Below are positions 1-12,200 of a DNA stretch of 64,000 nucleotides, in pieces (positions within the stretch are counted from its first letter, which is position 1; each line of letters starts with the position of its first letter). This DNA is from Mactra quadrangularis (Eukaryota > Mollusca > Bivalvia > Venerida > Mactridae): contig CM046294.1 in NCBI GenBank assembly GCA_025267735.1, forward strand, positions 7,660,001-7,724,000. Reading direction: 5' to 3'. The notes under the pieces are model-generated. The model was not told where the DNA came from. It saw only the letters and a program-made list of their open reading frames with translations, and searched no databases. The position numbers were made by a program, and so were the translations under genes.

Positions 1-59
1 AACAAAGGCCACCTGTGAACAAAGGCCACTTTTCTCTTTTCCCTTGGCCGGCCGTTGTT

Positions 60-175
60 CACAGGTTGGACTGTAATTGATTAACAGGTAAGCTAATGAC
101 TTGGCCTTTCCAGGAATGGTGAGTAGGTTGACTGACTGCTGTAAAATGTTATGGCATTAAATTCAACAAAAAATG
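60..175 (+). repeat. SINE-3 family, 3' part
   Basis: Matches the tail of the fuller copy at 4893-5165 (TTAACAG..., GCCTTTCCAGG, GTGAATAGGTGAACTGACCG-like). The tRNA-like head is missing. Just upstream (1-32) GAACAAAGGCCAC is present twice as a direct repeat. Confidence 0.55.
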
Positions 176-207
176 TAATCAATTACTTTTATTGTTTTCA
201 TTTACAG

Positions 208-3200
208 ACAACACTGAAGATGTAAATTCTCAAATGACAGATTTGAATCTTCAAAATGGAGGTTCAGCTATGAGGTATACCAGGTAGTGGGTTTAGAATA
301 CTAACATGTAGTCATAGAAACTTATAAATGTATTGTCATGGTGCTTACTTACAAATTATTGGCTTAATTCAGTGGCTGGTTTCCTAACCATATCGCTAGC
401 TAGCGCTTTGCTCCCTGATACCCTGGATTTTTTATCACATAGTTATTACATTTGGTGTAAGAAGGGTATCAGCAGACAAAGAGCTAGGTAACAATATCCT
501 TGGCAAACTGTCCACATCACAGCTCTGATGGTAATGCTGCTAAGAAGATCGTAAAACTGAACTATGTTGCATTAAAGAAAACATGTTTATTTTAGCTAGA
601 GCAAATAAACCTATGTTAATGAGACCCTTTGGCCCATTTCAAATCTAGAAAAAAATGTTTTTAACTTTTGGATGTACGTCTTCGTAATTTTTGCAAGACA
701 AATTAGAGAAGTGATTTATTAAGCCTACAAATTACTAACTAGATTTTACTAATCATCAACTTAATGTGTGATTCATTTATCTATAGTATGGATACAATGA
801 TTTGTATCACTCACAAAAATGTTCCAACGAATAGAAATAGAGCAAGTATAGTGGAAGGACATGTGTTTAGGGATCCAGAGGTTGCAGGTTCAAACCCAGT
901 TTGCCTGTTATCAAATCCTACATTTCAAATAAAAAATGTGTTAAATTATCATTTCTTCCCTTTGTAGATACTTGTAGTTTAATGTTTAGATGTTGTTAGT
1001 GGTGTCTAATATCACTTCTTTATGTACAGACAGAGCATACATAAGCCAGAGACTTTTTCTTTAACCTTTTACTGGTCAGTATGTTGGCAAATATTGGCCA
1101 TACTTTCACCTTAAGGCGTTAGGGATATTTCAAGATGCTCTTATTTCATAACTAATTGACTGACAGATAATGCAACATGACCAAATTATCCCTGGGTGAT
1201 CATCTATCAGAAAAACTCATTTTCACCCCAATCCCAGTTACCATGGCAATGCTAGGCTTTTCGGGCCTACTCTTAAGTGAAAATCACTAAATCCTGTTAA
1301 AAACACTAATTTTAAGTCCTGTTGCAGCGGTAATAATAATGACAATGACTTGTATTACTTAAGGTTACTCATTTGAATAAATCCTATCTACAACAATTAC
1401 TAACATTTGGTGAAAGTTGACTGTATACTGCTGTTAATTGTTTATTTCTTAGATCTTTATTTTCAATGATTTCCGTATAAGCATTGCTTTTCGTTTTTCA
1501 TTTTACGTAGTTTATTATTTGTAATGTTGAATCAAACCTTAATTTTTTAACTTTTTATGCTAGGTTTACATCTGGCCACGATCTCCCTGATTAGCCAGAG
1601 GCTAAAAAATCGGGGAGCTCTACGATTAAATGGTATACTCCACGTTCTGTTATGCTTCCCTACGAAATCAGCACGTTTTGTTGCGCTCTACTGCGCTTTG
1701 GTACGATCGAGCCCACGATTTGCATCACGTTCTGTTACGCTTTGTTGCGATCAACACGATTGGCTTCCACGCTCCACCACGTTCCGTTACATCCTGTTAA
1801 GATCTCCCACGACAAAGCCGCTTTGTTGCGATCTCCTGCGATTTGACCTACAATTTGAGACAAATGACCAAGTTTCAAGTCACGATTTGATATTTAAACA
1901 AGAAATTATTCTTTCACAGCGACGCGGGATGAAAAAATGTGTCCACGCTGGTCCCGATCTGTTGGGATTGTACTCCAGGTTCTGTTACATTCTGTTACGC
2001 TTCAGTACGTTCCGTTACGTTTTGTTACGAAGGCCACGCTCTGTCACGATTAGAAAATGAATAGGGGCAATCGTGGTGAAATTTAAGTTAGATTTAAAAT
2101 CTGTCCCGATGCCCACGATGTCCCCGATTCAACCACGTTCCGTTACGCTCCCCCACGATCACCCCGATTCGACTCCACGCTCTGTTACGTTCGCCACGAT
2201 GCTCTGGAATCGGGGACATCATGGTTATCGTGGCCAGATGTAAACCTAGCATTAGTATGGCTGTTTTTATAAACTTGTTTTTGAGTTTGATATTTATCAA
2301 TCTTCTATGGCTGATTACTGTGTTTTTGCACTTATATACATTGTACTCATATTAATTATTTACACATTATTAAAATGCATCCATGTTCTATACAATACAT
2401 TCATAAAATTTTCATTGTTGAAGCCTATGTCTTATGTTTATATGAATGGTTCACTCTGTGGTTCACCATTTCAACATTGGGTGGCCCGATCTGTGTGGGG
2501 TGAATCACATCTAAAACCCACCATTTTGGTCCCTGAGCAATTTTTTATCCCACTAGCACAGTACTATAGACTCAAGAAATAGACTCCAGAGATATTCTAC
2601 TAAGGCTGCTTACACCTTTCCAAAAAATGAAAATTTGACAAAAAATCCGAAAATAAGGTATATGGAGAAGTTGCCAGTCTTGTGGAAAGGTGTGTGAGTA
2701 CTGGTTATAGATGTTTAGAAAGCTAGCATCTGTGCTGTCAAACCTAAATAATATTGACACTACATTATACCCAGTATGAAAAATATCCAAATAATAATAA
2801 ATGCTCATTGAATAAAGTATGTATAAATAAATTATGTATATGTTGCCAGGGTAACGCCAGGTGGTAGGATAGAAGATGATGGTGATTTCTCTGATTTCTA
2901 TACTCTACCTGAACATGTTGATCCGGCTCATAGACAAGCTTTACAAGAAATGCAAGATGAAGAATTAGCCAAGCTTCTACAGGAGCAAGAGCATAAAGTT
3001 AGTGTTGAATTTAACATATTGTGAAAAATGCATTTAATTATTATGTAGTGGAGGTATAATACAACTATTGTACTCCCTCGCCTTTATACTAACTTTTATG
3101 GGGGCATAGTTGTGTCCTCTTATGACTCTAGAGGTCCTTGGTTCAAATCTCAGTTTGGACCGTGGATTTTTAACAAGTTACAAAATATTATAGGAATTGT

Positions 3201-6200
3201 GTGTAATATTCAGTTAAGATCCACTGTTCGAATTATCAAAATAGATTGTTTTAATAGTAGAAGTGATGTTGTTAACAATTGAGTAAAAGTTGTTTATTTA
3301 CCATATATCTTTGCCATTTTTGGTCAGATTTTAATGAAACTCCATACAATGAAAACATACCTGAGACTGTAATTTTAGTTATGGTACCTTGAAGCAAAGC
3401 CATCGCATAGTACTTGGCTATCACAGAAAACCACAAGGTAGTAACTTCCTTATACAGCTGGCCCAATATTTTCTCATTGTATATGTCTCTCTTCCATTAA
3501 CAGAGAACAAAAGCTGAGGTTGATAGAAATAAACTAAGAGAGATTGAAGAACAAGATAAAAGATTAGCTCAGATTATAGAAGAACAAGAAAAAATCAGAT
3601 TAAAAAAGGCGAAACAAAAATGGAAACAACAACAGGAGTTAAAAAGATCACAGGTTATTTCATTGTATCATAGTATATTGACTTACCAATTTATATATAA
3701 ACATTAGTGAGCTTGAGGTTTGTGATTTACAGTAAAATCTATCCACAAAGGCCTGGAATGGATACACTCTGACTATGGTGAAAGTTCTCCTGTCGGCCAG
3801 GAGATCAAGAATTTCTTTGGAAGTATTTTTGCTGTGTAAAAGTTAAAGTGAAAATTAGAGGAGTTTGAAATTGGCCTTTGAATTTATTTTTCAACGTATC
3901 CAGAAGATGTTGGTGTCATTGGGAGCTATGCATGCATGTTTAAATCTAGAAAATAAAATCAGTTATAATTTAGAAACTGGCCCTTAATTCAAAAACATTT
4001 TTTGTAATATACCTTTTATGTGTATTTTGTTTGTGTTTTTGACTCGGAACTGAGCTAACTGCTCATATATTTCCTAGCTTCTTATATCACTTTATTATAT
4101 TTACAGGAAGCAGCTCAAAGACCGCCGGCACTTCCTCCTCGTAACCAGGAACATGATCATCGGCGTTACCGACGTAATAGTTTTATTCAATCTATGGAAA
4201 ATGGACCTGAACAAAATGATGGTGACGATTTAAGTCCACATAGTTTAGCTTCGTCGGAGGAATATCTAACTCCTGTGCAAGCTGCTGATCAAAGAAATCA
4301 AGCGTCTCAAGGACCCAGATCAAACTCAAATAGACAAGCATCTAGTGATAACTTATTAAACAATAGTGTGAAACAAACTCATGAGATTAAACAAAGTAAC
4401 CAAAATGTGCAAAGAATACGAAACAATACGCAAGGACCTAATCGTGTGCCCCCATCTCAAGTACCCTCACACGAGATGCCCGATGTTGAACGTTGGTTAG
4501 CATCTCATCCTCCTGATGCCAGTAGAGGACGCTTACCGTCGGAAGATTACATTCCAGATTCACCCTCACCACCTGGTAGTTATCATAGTGAAGATGCTTT
4601 CCCATATAGAGGGTACGTTTCTTCTCTTTATTTGACTTTTATGTCTTTTATCATCTTTGTCTATGTTATTTGATGAATCAAGGTCCAAGGCACAGTAGGC
4701 TGTTTGTAGGATTTCAAATCTAGCGTCCTAGCTGAAGAGATCTAAATCTAAAGACCATTTTATTCTCAAAAAAGCATTTGATTTTTTTGAGATTTGAAAT
4801 TTGTATGATTTTACAATAATCAAGGATGCGTTTATAGCAGAACTTTACTGTTTTTAGCTATCAATTCTCTACATTTCAGAATTTTCTTAAAGCCACCCGG
4901 CTAGCTTAGTTGGTAGCACGCAAGTCTACTGACTGAGGGGTTGCAGATTCAATTCCCAGGCAGGGCATACTTTCATAGAGCTTGGGCATGAAATTATTTC
5001 TACCTTCTACCAATGATTCTTAATCATGTTGGACTGTTGTCAGTCACTGACAAAAGTATGCACCTAGTAGTTAGTTAACAGCTAAATCCAGAAATTTAGC
5101 CTTTCCAGGCACAGTGAATAGGTGAACTGACCGCCGTTGTATAACATATACAGTGTATTGCTTATGCGTTAACCCCCCCCCCCCCCCAAAACAAAAACAA
5201 AAAAAACAAAAAACTCAGATTTTTTTACTTTATCAATTGTCTAAATTTAAGAAATTCTTACTTTATCAATTCTCTATATTTCAGGATGTCTCACTCACCA
5301 CCACACAATACAAGTACTGACACTGGTTCTCATTACGCTGTCAGTGATCCGTTTAATTTTAATATTGCCGCGGCTATAGACCCTACTTATACCAGAAGAA
5401 ATGACACAAGTACTGAAAGAAAACAAGTTATAAACCATGGTGGAAGATCTATGCCTCAAGATGGTGAGTATTTAAATCTAAAAATAATAAAAAAACATTG
5501 GCTTGTTCGACAATTTTTCAAGACTCCTCCTAGAGTTTAGGATGTTTTTTGTGACTATTGAAATGGTTAATTTTCTTTGTAAAACTTGCTGAAAATCATA
5601 AAAGTTTGAATTTTGAATTTTTCCTTTAACAGGTTATATAGTCATTCAATCTTATTGTGTCCTGGGCTCTGTCTCATTTTCAATGAATAGTCTATTCAGT
5701 GCTTTCAGTGCCTCACTTTCAATAAATGGTTCATTCAGCTGTGACCTTACGATAAACTTTCATCAGCATTTGACATAGGGTCCAGCAAAATGGAATTATT
5801 TTACTGGACTGAAAGAAAGTTTACTGAATTGAGAAAAAATCTTAGTCATATGTTTAGATATTTAAAAATAAAATTAAATAATCAGTTTTACAACAAGTAA
5901 CATTTTTTTACTGAATATGGAAAATGTTGGTTGTAAAAAGTTAGTGGACTGTTGGACCATAGGGCTGTCACAATAATCTGGTATACCGGTATATTGCGAT
6001 ACGCAGCTGTGGCAATGCATACCGCAGTACGATTTTAACATACCGGTATTTTGCAATATTTTATATTTTGATTGGAAAATTCTTCCTTTGGCGAAATGAA
6101 AGTAGCAAAACCTTAGTTTTTCCATTGTTCATTCCATCTAAACTTAAATTACAAGAATTTAACTGACCATATATACTTAGAGGCTAGATTCTAGCAGTAG

Positions 6201-9200
6201 CTGCATGTGAGATGTGCAATGTTTCTGTTAAATACAGCAGAGGCACAAGGAATCTAATAGCTCACAATATATCGTGGTACCTATTGCGATACGACGCCAG
6301 CATATTGCAATATATCACGATACGCTTCTGGCGTATCCTGCCAGCCCTATTAGACCACTTAAATTTTAGAAGTTACCGTACCGTACGTGATTTTAGTGGG
6401 CTTGGTCCACGGTCCACTGGCTAAATTCTATAAGACTGATCCAGCGCTTTCAGCTCTTTGATTTAAAAAAAGATAATTATTGAAAACTGTTATATATTTT
6501 TTTCCAATGATACTAACATTATACTAATATTTCCTCATAAACCATCAGATTGGGTAGAGATAGAATGGGACCCTAGTGTACGAGGGAGTCTACGTAGGGG
6601 TAGTTTATCTAGAATACATACTGATCATCATTATTTACTAACCAAAGGTAATACATATAAACACTGTTTGATGCTTGCTGTGTGATTTCATGTTGACTTA
6701 TAGCATTGTTTCCTTCTCTACTGTATAATCTTGTAGATCGTTATACAAAGGCACAAAAAGTATTCACATACTCCTGTGATCTACTGAATTTTTGTGCCCT
6801 TGTTTGTTTTTTTTATCATTTATTGTAAATATGCTTGCCAATTTCTGTAGCTCATTGATTTAAATTGAAAATAAGCTTATACCTATTGGCTTAAATTTTG
6901 CTCTTGTACTTAGTAATAGAAGATCTGGTTAGACAAATATAAAGTAAACAGCAATTCTCCCTCTTGGTACAACAGTTTTTTTATACCGCATGGAAAATAT
7001 ATAAAGTTCTCTGAAAATCTGCTGTTATTTCTGTTTTATGCATAGTTCACATTAGCTGGTGAAAAGCTCTAGTACATTTAGGTTTGAACACTGAGGGAAA
7101 CCTGGACTTCTAGCATTAATAAGCAATACCATGAAGAAAAGCATTTAATGATAAGCATACAACCCAGGTGTACCAAGGAGGGAGATCAATGCCTGCTTAT
7201 TGCAGAGAGATCCTGGCCATCTCTGTAGTTCTTCAAGCTTGATCAAGTTCTCGACGGTAAGACCGCCGGGTGAAACTGTAGTAAACTGGAAAGGCCTGTG
7301 TCAAAGTTTAAGATATGCACTGACTTCCATTTTAGCCTCTCAATTTTCTGCCTTATCGTCTCCATTCATCCAGGTCCACCAACTTCAAATTAATAGCACA
7401 CACTGGGGGCATACTCTGTTTCACCCCAAACATATTACTTCTGCATGGATTATTCTGGTGATGGTTTTTGCACAAGATTGATTCTTTATTCACAAAATGT
7501 TTCAGAATTTAAGATTGGAAGTGCCTGGACATAAACAATAAATACCATCTATAACAAATCTATATAATCTTGTATGTTTTCCTTAGGTCATGTCTTGTTT
7601 AAGCTATAATTATGAGTACTGCATGACTTGTAGGTTATTATTAAATCATTTTGTTCAGATTATGTACCCGAATATATTAAGGTTTTTATACTACAGTTAA
7701 GGGAGTAACCCTGTTCAGTGTTTCCCCTTGGGTAATTCCTGATCAAGGAGCAATTGTCAATATCCTTTCTAATTGGGAAGTGTTTTTGTCTTTTTTGAAG
7801 AGAAGTGACAGCTGCACGAAAGTATTAACTTAAAAAATGTAAAAACCATCGTCTGATACTGGAAAGATAAACATGTATTTAAGTACACTGGATTTTCAAC
7901 CACATGTTAAGGTACACTCCCCTCGCATCTCAGTGAATACATAACATTCACCCGCTGCCTTAAAACTAGTCGATTTATGATATTGACCTTTACTATGAAC
8001 CTTTGAAAGACCAATGAAAGTTGAACAAATTCCAATTTAGCTGAAAAACTTTATACGCATTTTCATTGGTTGAATGGGTAAACAACGCCTTATATGGTAT
8101 GATCATACTAGTGACGAATGCAACCTCGTATGACGTCATATATAGCGTGGCTACACTTTGTATTTAAGTTTGATAAGTTGTTCTATGTTTACAGTTAAAA
8201 GATCAGAGATGCACGTTCAAAAAGATCAATGTTTACTTTCATTTTGTTAATTTTCCATTATCTAACTAATGCAAAACTGTCCAACATCATTGCATTTCGA
8301 CTTTTTGAAATTACAGGCGTGAGAATTTTTGCATCTATTTTTAAAAACCACGTGACAGTCATGTGATTTATATGTTTATGTCTCTGTCTAAAAATAGAAA
8401 TATCAGTTTGCAGATAGTATTTTAGCAGAGGTAGAAAGTGAACGAGTACGAGTGAATCTTTCGAACCGATGCAATGGAGAGTAGTGTTAAGGGTGTGGCA
8501 CTGTTGACTTTAACAGGTTACTGGTAATCGCCTCCTCTTGTACATTTTATAAATATAATGTTTCATCTAGTGTGACAATGATTTATTCATATATGATGGT
8601 GTACAAAATGGCCTAGGATACTCAAATATGTCTCCTTTTTTTCAGGGTATAACTTTCTTATAGAATAAATTAAACAAGGGTTGCCTGCAAGACTGTAGTA
8701 ACTCACTCTTTAATGCAATGCATTTACTACAGTCTTGCGGGCAACCCTTGATAATAATGTGATACTTTGTAAACATAAAGTATTGTTCTTGCTGTGCCTC
8801 ATGGAATAATGTTAGGACTTAGTTTATGAGACACAAATTACTATTAATCTTGTATGAGATTGCATTATGATTGACTATTAGTTGTGTGTGAAATTAGATG
8901 ATACATTATGTTTTGGTGTAAGAACCATGTTTAGAAATATCCATAGGAACTGGTATAAAACATAGTGTGAATATTTTTATTTGCTAATTATACTTTGCTT
9001 CATCCCACCAGGCTATTTTCTGCATCATATTTTAAGTTACAAATTAGGATAATATTCTATCTGCATTTTGTCATTATGACAGATTTTGAAATTGTAGATC
9101 TCTATATTTTTCTTCTCTTGTATGCTTTATGATTCTTAGCTATTCTTGGGACTTTTAGATATGAAATCTATAGACAGAATTGCAGGCCTCCTAGTGAAAC

Positions 9201-12200
9201 CTTTAAAACCTTTAAAAACCTTTAATTTCAGAGCAAACCTTTAAAAACTTTACATTTCCCCAGAAAACCTTTAAAACGCCAAAATAGCCTGTAATTCTCA
9301 CTCAAAACCTTTATATTTGCTCTGACTGGTTGCCGTGCTAGCTTAAAGCAAGTAATGGATTTTGTTCTGCATTTTCCCTACACTGTAAAACTGGAGCTAT
9401 GTATGATATAAATATGCAGAGAAAATAGGTATACACATTAAATAAGGTTTGTAGTATATTGCATAATTCAAACAGTATATAACATCAAAAAATGACATTG
9501 GTATGACTGTGTGTTTAAAGAAATGAGAACTTCGACGAAAATAGCCTTTATTTACTCTTTATTTTTTCATATTTTACACTAAAAGGCCTTTATTTTCATA
9601 CATTGGAGCCTTTATAAAAACCTTTATTTTTGTTTTGGCCTGCTAGGAGGCCTGGAATTGTTATGTTTTGCTGCAAGCTTTTGTCTTCGTACAATTATTG
9701 TTAAATCTTATTCAACTGTCAAGAGTTGCTAACATTAACTCTGTTGATTTAAATCAATCGTGAGTATAGAAGCACTGTCCCGGGTTCGATCCCCACTAGG
9801 GGCGCTGCTAATTTCCTTGAGCAAGAAATTAAACTACAATTGTTCCACTCCACCTAGGTGTAAATGGGTACTGTGAGGGATCACCTACCTGAGGGTGATT
9901 TCAATGATCAGGAGTTATTGTACAAGATTGTTAAGTCGGCTGAACATGTATATGGAAGCAGACTTTAAACCGCACTATAACTTTTTTTTAATACTGTAGT
10001 GAGAATTTAAATCGGTGGTATATATTATATTATATCGGTGGTATGTACCACTTCGAGTGTTGCCTGCAAGACTGTAGTAAGAGCATTGTGTTAAAGAGCG
10101 AGTTACTACAGTCTTGCGGGCAACCCTTGACTTGATAGTTGAATAAAATTTCACAATATCTGCTATACAATATCATAATGCAATATGTCGAAGAAAAAAC
10201 AAGCTGATTGTTGTAGAAGATTTATTTGTACTTATTATTTATTTAGTTATAACTATTTAAAAAAATGAAACAGTAAAATTAGAGTTATTGTATTTTTTTT
10301 AAAATGTATTTTTTTAATAAAAAAATTCATATCAGGGTACCAGTGTGATATTCCTTTGCCTCACTTGTCTGATTCGTACATTTATGTCTGTGGACAAATA
10401 AATTAATCCATCCCATTTGTTCTCGGACAAGTGATTATTTTAGAAATATATTAAATAATGTAAATGTCTATTATAGGTAAAATGTTTTCATGAAATTCAA
10501 CAGTGAACTACACTGTATTATAGTGTCAATTATTTAAAAATTCTTATAGAATGTATTCAATATCGTAGTTCTCTATATGCCTTTTTGAATACTGAACTTC
10601 TGGACATGTGCATTTTGACCCCCGACAAGACTATATTTTAAAATATCACTTGTCTGAGGACAAGTGGACAAAACTAGGAATTCCACATCCCTGCATGTAA
10701 GATCCAATTAAACAGGCTTTAACGAAATAATGATATGTGATTGTGTCACAGTATTATAATTATTAGCCAGATTTTTCAATGAAATAATTCGGCTAATAGT
10801 TAGTCATAACAAAGGTGGGCGGGCGTCCGGTTACTTTACATTTACAATTTCATTAAAGTTTTTTCTTTACCATATATTTCTGCCATTTATTGTCAGATCT
10901 TTATGAAACTTCGAACAATTTTAACATACCATTTGATGAACAGAATTAGAAAGTAACCACAACTATACCTGCCTTTATTATGGATTATTTTCCTTTGTAA
11001 TTTTTGCATTAAAGTTTTTAAATCCGGCTTTAATGTGGTTTCCACATTACATTTCTTGTATAAATGTTATACAATATATAATCTTGATTGTATTATAAAA
11101 GATAAGAGAGATTGGTTTGACATAGAATGGGAACCAGGTATGACGGGAAGTCTTAGACGAGGTAGTTTATGTCGTAGAATGATAACTTCAATATCTATTG
11201 ATAACATGTACACATGTTATAAAGGTATATTTACAACACTTGTGGTGTCTGACAGTATTCAACTTGTCTGCATTAATTATACCCCCGCTTCGAAGAAGAG
11301 GGGGGTATACTGTTTTACCCTTGTCCGTGCGTCCGTCCATCCGTCCGTTACAAAATTTCCGTCACAGTTTTCTCAGCAACTATAACATGCAGCATCCTAA
11401 TACTTTGCATATTGCTTCATCCCATAGTCCCATGGGGTGTAAAGCGATTTCATGCTCCTTGCTCATCTACTTCCTGTTTGTCGCATATTTTTAGATTTTT
11501 GCGGGGGTATCACTAGTGAGCATTAGCTCACAGATTTACTTGTTATTCCTTAGTTAACACTTTCCCCTTAGTGTATAGCGGTGGTATATTCGGGTTTAGA
11601 CACCTGTGCAACTGGGACTACAACCGAGGCGATGCCACTAAGTACTTGCATTTAATGGACCTTTCCATGACCTTACCTATTAACATATTTAACAAAGGTT
11701 AACAGTTACATTTTGTTCCACAAACAAGGTGTTAATAAAAAAGCACATGGTAGTATTTTTGGGTAAATGTATTGTTATTCAAATAAAAAGGTCTAACTAG
11801 GAATGGTCAATTGGGATTTATATAAACGTGTAAGCCACCAAGGTCTGTGGCACAGTAGATTACCTGCAAGATTTCCATTGTAGCGTTCCAAAGAGGTCTG
11901 TGGTTCAAGTCTCACCTTGGCTCGTTATACAGTGTACCCTTCTGTAACTCTTTTGACAGTATTGTTGATTTACCCCTGTTATGAAGGCAATAATTTATGA
12001 AAAAGTTGTTGGCCGTATTGAAGTGTGAGTACTGGTTATAGATAAGTCCAGAAAGGCTAGGTTTGTTATACTGGCTGTCATAAAAGTTACATAAATTTGT
12101 ATTGACAGGGCATTCAATCTGATAAAAAATCTGGTGTTGAAGGCAAGTTGAAGACTATTAGACAACACTATTTTAAAGGGTTAATTTGATGGAAGTGTTA

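Noticed and set aside
1557..2300. Reading frames of 167 aa (plus) and 68 aa (minus) both beginning MLGLHLATI
   Set aside because: They start inside the inverted terminal repeats of the foldback element and run through degenerate short repeats; no domain and no splice support.
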